From Crossiella sp. S99.2 (GTDB taxonomy: Bacteria > Actinomycetota > Actinomycetes > Mycobacteriales > Pseudonocardiaceae), in the NCBI RefSeq assembly GCF_023094165.1, contig NZ_JALMDK010000025.1, forward strand, positions 1 to 62,816: 62,816 nt of DNA, in the 5' to 3' direction. Each line of letters begins with the position of its first letter. The stretch's first letter is position 1. The position numbers and the translations under genes are program-made. Of the stretch, positions 53,071 to 61,990 are shown in pieces. The notes under the pieces were generated by a model. The model was not told the origin of the DNA and ran no database searches. It saw nothing but the letters and a program-made list of their open reading frames with translations.

Positions 53071-54068
53071 ACGGCATCGATGTCGACTACCAGGTGTGGG
53101 TTCACACCTCCGAGGGGGAAGTCATCCCACAAAGCACGGCGCCGGCCACGATCGAGCGGATGCTCGGACTCCTGGCCCCCGCACCCGGGGCCGCGGTGCT
53201 GGAGATCGGCACCGGCTCAGGCTATACCGGCGCCGTGCTGTCCCACCTCGTCGGTGACAGCGGCCGGGTGGTGTCGCTGGATGTGGATGCGGACTTGGTG
53301 ATCCGGGCCCGCGGCCTGCACGCCTCGGCCAACCACCGCAACATCGAGGTGCATGTCCACAATGGATTCCAAGGCTGGGCGCCGGGAGCCCCCTACGACG
53401 CTGTGATCGGGTGGACCACGGCTCCCGTCCTGCCCCGAGCGTGGGTGGAGCAAGCCGCTCCCACCGCCGTCCTGGTCGCACCAGTCAAGATTGCCGAGAT
53501 CGCCCACGCCAACGCGGTCATTCTGTGCACCCTCCACCAGGGTGCGCCGGTCAACCCCGCACTGCACCCAGGATCCTTCATCGACATGCACCATGAGGTC
53601 ATCGAGGAACTGGGCCGTCCTGTCCGATTCGTCGACAGCGAACTCCGCGATGACGCCGGATCGGCATGGTGGCTCAGCGCCACCGCACTCCGAGACCACG
53701 CGATGCGAGAGTCGGCGACAGCGTTGCTGGAACAGATCCGGCTTGCCGAGCCCGTCACAGGCTTCCTCCCGCAGGACCGGCAGACCATGGAGTCTTTCGC
53801 CGCCTTTGTTCTGAGCACCACTACGAGTCCCGGCAGCACCGGGGGCCCCGGACTGGGCCGGTGCATCGGGGTCGTGCACGCCCAGGGTGCTGCGTTCGTC
53901 ACCTCTCATGGCCATCTGCTCGCCGCCGGAGGCACCGAGGCAGTCGAGGAACTGGGGGAGCTGCGCCGGCAGTGGCAGCACCGGGGCCGGCCCCGCCTCC
54001 AGGATCTAGAGGTGGTGCTGACCGAGGTCGCCGAGGGCTGGGCGGTACGAGCGCAGTGTGGTGCCTAG
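53067..54068 (+). CDS. Protein-L-isoaspartate methyltransferase of lasso cluster (aspartimide-forming)
   Basis: 333 residues from a GTG overlapping the protease stop. The PIMT fold is clear: VLEIGTGSGYTGAVLSHLVG (44-63) is SAM motif I, and VVSLDVDADLVIRARGLHAS carries the acidic residue for the SAM ribose; YDAVIGWTTAPVLPRAWVEQ is motif II. A C-terminal extension beyond the housekeeping PIMT length is typical of RiPP-tailoring homologues. By family analogy it methylates D6 of the threaded peptide, which then cyclises with the T7 amide to aspartimide. It is the last gene of the operon and is followed by a strong terminator. The modification itself is inferred. Confidence 0.88.
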   Translation: MNGIDVDYQVWVHTSEGEVIPQSTAPATIERMLGLLAPAPGAAVLEIGTGSGYTGAVLSHLVGDSGRVVSLDVDADLVIRARGLHASANHRNIEVHVHNGFQGWAPGAPYDAVIGWTTAPVLPRAWVEQAAPTAVLVAPVKIAEIAHANAVILCTLHQGAPVNPALHPGSFIDMHHEVIEELGRPVRFVDSELRDDAGSAWWLSATALRDHAMRESATALLEQIRLAEPVTGFLPQDRQTMESFAAFVLSTTTSPGSTGGPGLGRCIGVVHAQGAAFVTSHGHLLAAGGTEAVEELGELRRQWQHRGRPRLQDLEVVLTEVAEGWAVRAQCGA

Positions 54069-54082
54069 GCCGCCAGGGGAGC

Positions 54083-54118
54083 GGCGGGGTCAGCGACCCT
54101 GATGGTCCTGACCCCGCC
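54083..54118 (+). terminator. Terminator of the lasso peptide operon
   Basis: GGCGGGGTCAG (54083-54093) pairs perfectly with CTGACCCCGCC (54108-54118). The inner GACC and GGTC extend the stem past a one-base bulge, leaving a 5-nt loop. It starts 15 bp after the methyltransferase stop. No U-tract. Confidence 0.8.
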
Positions 54119-54275
54119 CTCCTGGACCGGGCGCGGTGGGGTGAGTGCACACCTGGTGTGTGAACAACCGCAGCCCGGAGGAAAAGGGGGCGCAGGTCCG
54201 CGCTCGGCCTGCGCCCGGGAATGCTCGACGGGCGCGCACACTGCGGCAGGGCCTGGCCGCGGTCGCGCGTCGAGC

Positions 54276-54695
54276 TCAGTCCTGGGCGCTCACCCGCAGC
54301 AGCGCGCGAGGCCGGGCCCCGATGATCTCCAGCACGCTGTCCTTCTCCCGCGGCGCATGCAGTGCCTGCGCGACCGCGCGCAGAGTTCCGGAGCCGCTCC
54401 GCACCACAGTCGGTTCACGACACGGGACACAGGGGGAGAAGGCGGTGAGAACGCGGACTCCCACTACACACAGAGATCCTCCCCACACCGCGTCACTGTC
54501 CAGGTGATGTCCAGTCGGATGCACCAGCAACAGACCGGTCACCCGACCATGCCAGCCCGGCGTCGCGGCAACACTGAAACCCCATCCGCTGATCATGGCG
54601 CCGATGGTCACCCCGTGGACGGCCAGCTCACCTCCGCCCCTCGGGGCAGCAGGCAACCCTCTGAACCGTGGCCTCTGCAGTGATGTGTCCGCCAT
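54276..54695 (-). CDS. Hypothetical protein (third gene of small minus-strand operon)
   Basis: 139 residues from the ATG at 54695, with AAGGAGAG 5 nt upstream. Gly/Val-rich, with VTIGAMISGWGFSVA and a CVPCREP motif that could bind metal. No family is recognised. It follows the preceding gene by 36 bp and converges on the lasso operon terminator. Confidence 0.5.
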   Translation of the reverse strand: MADTSLQRPRFRGLPAAPRGGGELAVHGVTIGAMISGWGFSVAATPGWHGRVTGLLLVHPTGHHLDSDAVWGGSLCVVGVRVLTAFSPCVPCREPTVVRSGSGTLRAVAQALHAPREKDSVLEIIGARPRALLRVSAQD

Positions 54696-54731
54696 CGCCC
54701 TCTCCTTCACATCAGCACACACCGGGGCGGT

Positions 54732-55046
54732 TCAGTCGGTGAACACAGCGGTGACGGCGCGAACGACGACACACGGCCACACCGGGCGTCCCCGCCAGGA
54801 CCTCGGGCATCCGCGACACCGGCCGGACTTGCCGGGCTGGTGGAGGTCGCTGAGCCAGCGCCACCCCGTGATCAGGCGGACGAGCGCGGCGTACTCCTCC
54901 CGGCCGATCCTCCCAGTCTCCAGCAGCCCGATCAGCACGGCAGTGCCACAGGCCTCCTCCGCACACACCACTTCACGCGCACGCGCCTTCTCCGGCTCCG
55001 CAGACCGCATTCGGGCCTGGGGCGCAGCGACACCGCCGGCGGTCAT
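54732..55046 (-). CDS. Hypothetical protein (second gene of small minus-strand operon)
   Basis: 104 residues from the ATG at 55046 that overlaps the upstream stop (ATGA). It contains a helical stretch EEACGTAVLIGLLETGRIGR and a C-terminal CRGCPRSWRGRPVWPC segment rich in Cys and Arg. No family is recognised. The coupling to both neighbours is its main support. Confidence 0.5.
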   Translation of the reverse strand: MTAGGVAAPQARMRSAEPEKARAREVVCAEEACGTAVLIGLLETGRIGREEYAALVRLITGWRWLSDLHQPGKSGRCRGCPRSWRGRPVWPCVVVRAVTAVFTD

Positions 55047-55312
55047 CGTGGGCTGCCCAGCATGGCCATCTCGGGCACATCCGCGCGGCCCGGAGCGCCC
55101 AGCCACTGCGCGAGAACAGACAACAGATCACCGAGCGTCGAGATCGCTGCCGCCGTCGGCCGAAGCTGACCCACAGGGGCGACCGGCTCACCGTCCCCCT
55201 CGCGGCGGCAGTGTCGCTGTGCCACACCGGCACACCCGCACTCGCTGTCCTCAGCGACCGCCGCAAGAAGAAATTCACCGCCGCGGCGGTGAGAAAGAAC
55301 CGTCCTGGACAT
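55043..55312 (-). CDS. Hypothetical protein (first gene of small minus-strand operon)
   Basis: 89 residues from the ATG at 55312, preceded by GGAGG and AGAGG. It has a Cys-rich N-terminal half (EDSECGCAGVAQRHC) and a hydrophobic helix (ISTLGDLLSVLAQWLG). No family is recognised. It is divergent from the XRE-TPR regulator that starts at 55495, a common pairing in actinomycetes, so that regulator may control it. Confidence 0.5.
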   Translation of the reverse strand: MSRTVLSHRRGGEFLLAAVAEDSECGCAGVAQRHCRREGDGEPVAPVGQLRPTAAAISTLGDLLSVLAQWLGAPGRADVPEMAMLGSPR

Positions 55313-55494
55313 CCTCTGGCCTCCATGGGTGGGTGCCGCTTGGCCTCTCCACCTGCACTCAACCGGCCCGAACCGCGCGGCGACAGAGCCTTGATCCGGA
55401 CATTTCTCGGACATCGACAAGACATCGCAGCCTCTGAACAGGCAAGATGCAAGTACTCGTGACACGCGCAGTCAAGCGGGGGAGAGACAGTCAG

Positions 55495-56847
55495 ATGGGC
55501 GACAGGCTGGCCCTGAGACAACGCCGGGAGGCATGCGGCTACAGCCAGGAACAGCTCGCCGGCGAAGTCGGTGTGACACCCAGGACCGTCGGCCGCTGGG
55601 AAAGAGGGCAGAGCAATCCCCAGCCCTGGCATCGACCGCGGCTGGCCGCGCTACTACGCCTGGGCATCGAGCAGTTAGGGGTCCTGCTCACTGAGAACGA
55701 ACCGGGTCTGACAGGCCGAGACCTCGCGTCAGGGACACACACGGCCCTGCCAGAGACCCTCAGTTACGGTCACACGGTCATCATCAGGGGGCAGCGCGAG
55801 ACAACGGAGTGCGACGACGTGAACCGCCGAGACCTTCTGCGGCTCTTCAGCTTCGCCGGTGCAGGACTGGCATTCCCAGCAGCTGCCGATGCCGTGGATT
55901 GGGACCGACTCGCCTACCATTCCACCCACGCGCTCCGGCCTGACCCAGAGACACTCGACCAGTATGAGAAGCTCAACCTTCGCTTGTGGCGAGAATACAG
56001 CGATGCTGTCTCGAAAATGGACATGCTCGCAGTGGTTCGCCACCAGCTCAACGAGCTGACCAGCAGCCTCCAGAACAGCCCAGAGGGACCATCCAGGCGG
56101 CGCCTGTCCGCATACACCGCGGACCTGTTTCAGCTCGCAGGTGAAATCCTCTTCGACGCCAACAGGTACACCGATGCCGCCCAGTGCTATTCGTTGGCCA
56201 CTGAGGCCGGCAAGCAGGCGCAGGACTACGATCTCTGGGCCTGTGCCCTGGTCCGGCATTCCTTCATCGACCTCTACGACCGCCACTTCGGCAAGGCCCT
56301 GCCACTGCTTGACGCGGCGATGAGGTGCGCGCAGCGCGGAGACCCCAGTCTGCCGACACGCCACTGGGTCAGCGTCGTTCGCGGCCAGGCCCTGGCCGGG
56401 CTCGGCCAGGAGAGAGCATGCCGTCAGGCGTTCGACATCGCTGACGGCGTCCACGACATCGATGGGCGGCACCGCACCTCAGGATGGCTGCGTTTCAACG
56501 GAACACGCCTCCCTGAGGAGCGTGGAGCCAGCTTGGTTGAGCTGGGTATCCCTGCCCTGGCAGAAGCGTCATTGACCGAAGCCTTGCGAGGTCCGCTGTC
56601 CACACGCCGACGAGGCACCGTGCTCGCCGACCTCGCTACGGTCGGCTTCCTGAGCAGAGATCTCGACCAGATGGCGCTGTCGGCTCGGCATGCCCTGGAA
56701 GCCGCGCAGCAGACAGGTTCAGGTGTCATCGAACGCAAACTGCTCGGGCTGCGGGAGCGCTTTATCCCTCTCCTGGGAGAGAAGCGGATCAGCGTGCTAG
56801 ACAATCAGATTACCCACCTCTTTCCCACAGGCAGTACTCATCGTTAG
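55495..56847 (+). CDS. XRE-family regulator with TPR-like helical domain
   Basis: 450 residues from the ATG at 55495 with GGGGAGAGA upstream. The HTH (LRQRREACGYSQEQLAGEVG, then VTPRTVGRWERGQSNPQPWH, 6-48) is canonical. A hydrophobic segment (LLRLFSFAGAGLAFPAAADA, about 120-140) separates it from a TPR-like helical sensor region. This is the common SpoIVFA-like/TPR regulator layout of actinomycetes, often controlling divergent small genes. The three-gene operon on the other strand is the most likely target. Confidence 0.85.
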   Translation: MGDRLALRQRREACGYSQEQLAGEVGVTPRTVGRWERGQSNPQPWHRPRLAALLRLGIEQLGVLLTENEPGLTGRDLASGTHTALPETLSYGHTVIIRGQRETTECDDVNRRDLLRLFSFAGAGLAFPAAADAVDWDRLAYHSTHALRPDPETLDQYEKLNLRLWREYSDAVSKMDMLAVVRHQLNELTSSLQNSPEGPSRRRLSAYTADLFQLAGEILFDANRYTDAAQCYSLATEAGKQAQDYDLWACALVRHSFIDLYDRHFGKALPLLDAAMRCAQRGDPSLPTRHWVSVVRGQALAGLGQERACRQAFDIADGVHDIDGRHRTSGWLRFNGTRLPEERGASLVELGIPALAEASLTEALRGPLSTRRRGTVLADLATVGFLSRDLDQMALSARHALEAAQQTGSGVIERKLLGLRERFIPLLGEKRISVLDNQITHLFPTGSTHR

Positions 56848-56860
56848 TGAGGAGCGTGAC

Positions 56861-57229
56861 TTGCAGCACGAACCTGGAGAATTTTTCCGGCAGACCTGGA
56901 TTGACGCAGTGAATGAGCACTATCCGGGCGAGCCGAAAAGCTCCTATGTGGCTCCCTGGCCCGAGACTCGAGAGTGGGAACAACGGTGTGCTGCCGCGGT
57001 GGAAGGGCAGCTCCGAGATTTTCTGACCAGATCCGACGGGCATGCCGCCCAACTGACCCAGGAACAGAAAGGCCAGTATGTCACCTTGTGCTGGCTAGCC
57101 CAGGTCTACCGGCACGTTGACGACCCGAAACCGGCCTATGTGGCCGGTTGGGGAGACATGCAGGAGTGGCATCGTCGAGTGAACATCAGCATCTTCCTGC
57201 GATTCGAACAAGAGTTTCAGGCTTCCTAG
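56861..57229 (+). CDS. Hypothetical protein, 122 residues
   Basis: Starts at TTG 56861 with GGAG 6 nt upstream and follows the XRE gene by 13 bp, so probably cotranscribed. It contains two related halves: YVAPWPETREWEQRCAAAVE near the N-terminus and YVAGWGDMQEWHRRVNISIF near the C-terminus, which align as an internal repeat. This suggests a small helical duplication. No family is recognised. Confidence 0.6.
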   Translation: MQHEPGEFFRQTWIDAVNEHYPGEPKSSYVAPWPETREWEQRCAAAVEGQLRDFLTRSDGHAAQLTQEQKGQYVTLCWLAQVYRHVDDPKPAYVAGWGDMQEWHRRVNISIFLRFEQEFQAS

Positions 57230-58074
57230 ACCGGGAGGACGAGGCAGCCCCACATCGGCAGCCGGGGCACCGGAGCAGCAGTCGCGTGCTGTGCCACAGA
57301 CACCAACGCGACTGCCGACGGCAGGTACAGAACAGCAGTCAAAGCCCCAGTAGCGACCGAGGTTCCCGACTGCCAGCACTGGTGACTCGTACTCACACCG
57401 GATCCGCCCCTCGGGGCATGACCGAGCACGTCACGCCCCGAGGAGTCGGGACCGACCCAACCCGCCCGCTAGTGCCCCTCCCGCGAGATAGGCGAGGTGG
57501 TCTGTACTCCACCTGGCACTGCAACGGAGTCCGACACTGAGGGAGCGCCACGGCCACTCCGCCACAGCCGCAGACATCCACCGCCGCACCGCGCTTGTCC
57601 TCGTGTCATCGGGATCCTCGAGCAGCTCAGGGGAGCGCCAGCGCCCCGTCTGCTTCAGCGGCCGCCGCTGGAAGCAGACACCTGGCAACGACACGGGTTG
57701 CTCGCCTTCCGTGGCTCTGTGGCGGCAGGAAATCGGTGCAAGGTCGCAGAGCGTTCCAGAACTGGCGGCATCGGCGATACCAGGGTCCTGTTCGATCCTG
57801 AGATTTCGTGATACCGCAACGTATCTGCGCAGACTCATCCGTTATGGACAGTGATGCCTGTTCTGCGCCAACAACATTGTGTACCGCACCGCCTCCGTGC
57901 GCTGTTCGCGGCGTGCTGGAACCCTTGGCCCGCACCGTGTAAGGTCCACGATGGAGTGATCATCGCGACGATCACACCGGCGGGCCGGGGGAGACCCCTT
58001 GCGATCCCGAGCCACCGAGCCCTTATCTGAGAACGGTTCCCGGCCCGCACTGCCGCTGACAACCAAGGATCCCT
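57230..58074. other. Gene-free stretch including IS110 left noncoding end
   Basis: No supported gene. The right part (about 57830-58074) precedes the IS110-family transposase and, in the IS110 subgroup, would encode the bridge RNA. TGATC and GATCA around 57955-57980 can form a small stem. The left boundary of the element is unknown, as IS110 elements lack terminal inverted repeats. Confidence 0.4.
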
Positions 58075-59316
58075 GTGCCACGCTGCTTCGCTGGAATTGA
58101 CTGGTCCGAAGGGCTCAATGACGTCGCCGTCGTCGACGACTCCGGCGAGATCATCGCCTCGGCGCGCATCCCCGAAACTCCCGAGGGGATCACGGAATGC
58201 TTGCGCCTACTCGCCAAGGCCAACCCCAGCTCGCGACACAGGCGCCGTGACGTCCCCATCGCGATCGAGACCGGGACGGGCCTGCTCGTCGACGCCCTCG
58301 TGAGCCGTGGCCAAACTGTCTATGCCATCAACCCCGCTGTCGTGGCCCGCTACCGCGGACGCCTGCACCCCACCAGACAGAAAAGCGACCGCAGAGACGC
58401 GGCCCTGCTGGCCAACATTTTGCGCACGGACCTCATCCACCATCGACCGCTACCAGTCAACACCCCCGCGGCCACAGCGATCGCGGTCCTGGTCCGCGAG
58501 TACCAGAGCGCGGCGCGTGCACGTCAACGTCACTTCAACCGGCTCCGATCCCAACTGCGGGAGTACTTCCCGGCCGCGATCACCGCCTGGCAGGAACTCC
58601 CCAACGGCCTGCTCCGCCCGGAAGCCCGTGCGCTACTGGCGATCGCGCCCACTCCTGCCCTGGCGGCCCGGCTTAGCCGGACCCGAGTGCGCACGACCCT
58701 GGCCGAGGCCGGCCGCACCCGCCTGCTCGACGATCAGGCCGATCGGCTGTTCGACCACTTCAGAATCCGCCAACTCCGCACCCACCCCGTAGTCGAGGAA
58801 ACCATGGGCATCCGCACACTCGCACAGCTGGACGCCCTCAACCACGCAGACCACACCGCAACCGAACTCGCTGAACACGCAGGCACCGCCTTCGAGGCAC
58901 ACCCCCACTCCGCGATCTACCGATCATTCCCAGGCGTGGGCCCACTCATCGCCCTCCGCCTCTTCGCCGAACTCGGAGACGACAACACACGATTCGCCAC
59001 AGCCCGAGGACTTCGCGCCTACGCCGGCGCGGCACCACTGACCTGGGCCAGCGGCAGCGGCAGCTCGGTGTCCTATCGCAGGATCGCCAACAAATACCTC
59101 ATGGCCACCGGGCACGTCTGGGCGTTTACCTCCCTCACCAAATCGCCGGGCTGCCGCGACCACTACGACCGCCGCCGCGCCGCCGGCGATGCGCACGCCG
59201 CGGCTCTGCGTAACCTGTTCGGCCGCCTCATCACCTGCCTGCACCACTGCCTCAACCACAACGAGCTCTACAACGAGGCCACGGCGTTTGCCACAGCCGT
59301 TTCTGAGGCTGCCTGA
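58075..59316 (+). CDS. IS110-family transposase (DEDD recombinase)
   Basis: 413 residues, a normal length for the IS110 subgroup. The RuvC-like DEDD domain shows FAGIDWSEGLNDVAVV (first Asp), IAIETGTGLLVDAL (Glu) and RQKSDRRDAALLAN (Asp pair). The C-terminal Tnp20 domain has SFPGVGPLIALRLFAELGDD and the serine-containing YAGAAPLTWASGSG, which carries the catalytic Ser. It begins at GTG 58075. It is apparently intact, so the element may be mobile, guided by its bridge RNA. Confidence 0.92.
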   Translation: MPRCFAGIDWSEGLNDVAVVDDSGEIIASARIPETPEGITECLRLLAKANPSSRHRRRDVPIAIETGTGLLVDALVSRGQTVYAINPAVVARYRGRLHPTRQKSDRRDAALLANILRTDLIHHRPLPVNTPAATAIAVLVREYQSAARARQRHFNRLRSQLREYFPAAITAWQELPNGLLRPEARALLAIAPTPALAARLSRTRVRTTLAEAGRTRLLDDQADRLFDHFRIRQLRTHPVVEETMGIRTLAQLDALNHADHTATELAEHAGTAFEAHPHSAIYRSFPGVGPLIALRLFAELGDDNTRFATARGLRAYAGAAPLTWASGSGSSVSYRRIANKYLMATGHVWAFTSLTKSPGCRDHYDRRRAAGDAHAAALRNLFGRLITCLHHCLNHNELYNEATAFATAVSEAA

Positions 59317-59329
59317 CGCCTGGGCTGGA

Positions 59330-59402
59330 GGACAGCCGGGAACACACCTAGGACCACATCCCGGGGCTTGACCCCTGACGTGGGAGCGGTGCCCGGCTGT
59401 CC
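59330..59402 (+). other. Structured region after IS110 transposase
   Basis: GGACAGCCGGG (59330-59340) pairs with CCCGGCTGTCC (59392-59402), enclosing an inner GGGG/CCCC hairpin and CCAC/GTGG pairing. The fold is more elaborate than a simple terminator. It may be the right-end structure of the element, a transcript terminator or a small RNA. A further inverted repeat, GACCACTGT and ACAGTGGTC, lies at 59477-59496. Confidence 0.45.
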
Positions 59403-59694
59403 CCCTGCCCACACCCCAAGGAACCTGGCGACTCCGCCACCTCGCCTCCTCTCTGAGCCGTGGGCACTGCCTCGTTGACCACTGTGGACAGTGGTCCGCG
59501 GTTTCAGCGGTGACCGCCATCCTCCATGGCGTGCCGAAATCCCCAACAGCACAACAGACACACGGGGCCTGGCCCCGCTCTGGAACCGGGTCACGACCAT
59601 GCGGCCTGCGACGGTCACCCGATCGTGGCTGCCAGCGCGGCCGATAGTGTCCTGATTGTCATAGTGATCATGCGGCGCGAGAGGATTCCCTGGG

Positions 59695-61557
59695 GTGCAG
59701 GCGAAATCTGTGCTCGGTCTTGGTGAGCAGGCTCCACTCTTGATCTCGCGGCTCGAGTGGCACCTGGCCCAGCAAGAGGATCAGGTCCGTGACCATGGCC
59801 GGTGGGACCAGGTGCAAGCGGTGGCCAGCGGAGCGGACCCCGTACTCTCAGGCACGCCGCAGCATGAGCTGCACGAACTGTACTTCAGCATCATGTCGCT
59901 CGCGGCACGCAAGATCTGGGCCTCCTCAGGCAAGTCCACATACTCGATCCACCCCGGGTTGCTGGCAGCGCTTCGGACCAGCCAATCCGGCGAGCTGCCC
60001 AGAGTCATCTTCGAGCGGCTACAGCGACACCCCAACCCGCTGGTGATCTTTCCCCAGCCGATTCCGGCCACGCTGCCTGACGGCGCGGCGGCTAACGTGC
60101 ACGGGTTCCTGGTGCACGGACGGTTGGCCGAGACCAGAGGCGGCTTGTGTGGCAGCGACGACCCGCAGCGCCGGGGAATCGGAGTGATCGTGATCGCCGG
60201 AGTCCTCGATCACCACGGCGTCGAAGTCAGCATTGATCAAACCCAGCTCACGCTCCCACTGGTGACCGATCACTTCACCATCGACCAGATCGTCGATCAG
60301 GTACTCACCGCCTTCGCGCCCCAGCCGGGGATCCCGCTGGCGTCGGAACGGCAGCGAGACTGGCTCATCCTGGCGGTCCGGCTGGTTCTGCACGTCCTGC
60401 TGTACTTGTGCAGCGAGGGTGCCGACATCGCTGAGCGGTCGCTGCCCACCAGAAACAGCGGGCAGAATAGGAACACGAACAGCACCAAGAACCGAGCACC
60501 CAAGCCCGCGAAGATCTACCAGGTCGGCGCAACCCACGGACCGCAACTGCTGGCCACGGCCGGATACGAAAACCTCGGCCGAGGAGTGTTCCGTGCAGTC
60601 GCTGCCGCGCACGAGGGCGAGCTGCCCCGATTGCTGTTCCACCAGGCCCACCAACTCGACGACCTGCTCACCGCGGCACTGGATGACCTGAGCAAGATGC
60701 GACAGCAGCTCCACATCACGGGGCTGGCCCGAGACACGCTGCAGGCACGGGTTCTCGAGCTGGAGAAACAGACAGCTGCACAGTCCGCGGACTTGAAGAA
60801 GGCCATGGCAACGTGCGAAAGGTGGCAGGCCGACGCAGAGAGCTACCGTGCCCAGGCGGAAGCTGTCGGTAGCCCGGAGCAGCTTGCCGAGCTACGGCTG
60901 GCACTGGAGGATCAAGCACAGCAACTCGCCGCCGCTCATAGGCAGATTGACGAGCTTGGCGACCAAGCCGCCACTTACCAGAACGAACGTGCTCGCCGCC
61001 GGCACTACAGTCCGGCCGTGGTGACTGGCCACCAGAGCGAGCCTGCCCCGGACTCCGCAGAAGAGCTGGTGCCCGCAACGTGGGAGGCCTTGCTAAGCAC
61101 GGCCCGCGCACTGCCACACCTGTGGTTCAGCCCCGCCATTGGTGACACCATCGCCAACCTGCAGCCCCGTCCCGCCTGGCTCGCCGCAGCATGGAACTCT
61201 GTACGCGCGCTGTCGCACTATGCCCAGGCCAAACACCGCGCCCGAGTAATCGGCGATTCGATGACCACCTTGCGCAACTTCTCGGCCTACCTGCATGAGC
61301 ACTCCAACGGAACCAAGATCTCCGCCGCGCAGGTCGCGCTCAGCGAAAGCGACGCCGTGATCAACAATCCGCGGCTGAGCAGGGTCCGGATCCACCCTGT
61401 GCCGGTCGAGATCGACGACACCGGCACGTGCCTGTATCTGGCTCATGTTCGTATTGGCCATTCCCCGCCCAGGCCACGACTGCATTTCCGCGATGAGACT
61501 GACAATCATGACGTCATCTGCATTGCCTACATCGGACCTCATTTGCCGATCACGTGA
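59695..61557 (+). CDS. Large unrecognised protein with central coiled coil
   Basis: 620 residues from GTG 59695 (GAGAGG about 9 nt upstream). The N-terminal half (about 50-250) is a mixed fold with KSTYSIHPGLLAALRTSQSG, GIGVIVIAGVLDHHGVEVSI and a hydrophobic helix ILAVRLVLHVLLYLCSEGAD. Residues about 330-450 form a coiled coil (LARDTLQARVLELEKQTAAQ and similar heptads). The C-terminal domain ends PRPRLHFRDETDNHDVICIA then YIGPHLPIT, which I recall as a compact module at the ends of actinobacterial accessory proteins. No enzymatic motif is evident. The architecture (sensor-like domain, coiled coil, compact terminal domain) and location in a mobile-element region make a defence role possible, but this is speculation. 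Confidence 0.75.
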   Translation: MQAKSVLGLGEQAPLLISRLEWHLAQQEDQVRDHGRWDQVQAVASGADPVLSGTPQHELHELYFSIMSLAARKIWASSGKSTYSIHPGLLAALRTSQSGELPRVIFERLQRHPNPLVIFPQPIPATLPDGAAANVHGFLVHGRLAETRGGLCGSDDPQRRGIGVIVIAGVLDHHGVEVSIDQTQLTLPLVTDHFTIDQIVDQVLTAFAPQPGIPLASERQRDWLILAVRLVLHVLLYLCSEGADIAERSLPTRNSGQNRNTNSTKNRAPKPAKIYQVGATHGPQLLATAGYENLGRGVFRAVAAAHEGELPRLLFHQAHQLDDLLTAALDDLSKMRQQLHITGLARDTLQARVLELEKQTAAQSADLKKAMATCERWQADAESYRAQAEAVGSPEQLAELRLALEDQAQQLAAAHRQIDELGDQAATYQNERARRRHYSPAVVTGHQSEPAPDSAEELVPATWEALLSTARALPHLWFSPAIGDTIANLQPRPAWLAAAWNSVRALSHYAQAKHRARVIGDSMTTLRNFSAYLHEHSNGTKISAAQVALSESDAVINNPRLSRVRIHPVPVEIDDTGTCLYLAHVRIGHSPPRPRLHFRDETDNHDVICIAYIGPHLPIT

Positions 61558-61990
61558 CGGCTGATCCACCTGTTTGCCTTGCAAGGTCTGGCAATGCGCA
61601 GCGCTCTCACTTTCAATTCTACAGCTTTTCGGCACCTGTGCAGCATGAATGAGACTCGGCCGTCCGGATGAAGGCCAGGTGCTGCGCTCGTCCGTTGAGC
61701 TGACCCAGCCGGCGCGAGGACGTTCACCTCGGTCACGTGCCTGACTGCTCGCGTGAGCCTCTCACGGGGCAGACGACCTCACCTACCAGGTCTGGCACGA
61801 TGCCTTCGTCATGCACCAGTCCGGTACCAAGAGCTTGAGAGCGCGCATGAGCGGAGAGCGGGGAACATCTCCCATGGGGTCGCGGCTGGGAAGCTCTGCT
61901 GTGACCAGCCAACTCAGGGGCGTAGATCTACTCGCCGCGCTCAATCTGCACCGACCCGACCACCAGTACTGCTCGAACCGAAGGGCCGTC
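61558..61990. other. Gene-free stretch
   Basis: About 430 bp without a supported gene. A frame opening at ATG 61811 continues into the next gene but its first 60 codons look non-coding. The palindrome CCTTGCAAGG at about 61578 may be a regulatory site or chance. Confidence 0.35.
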
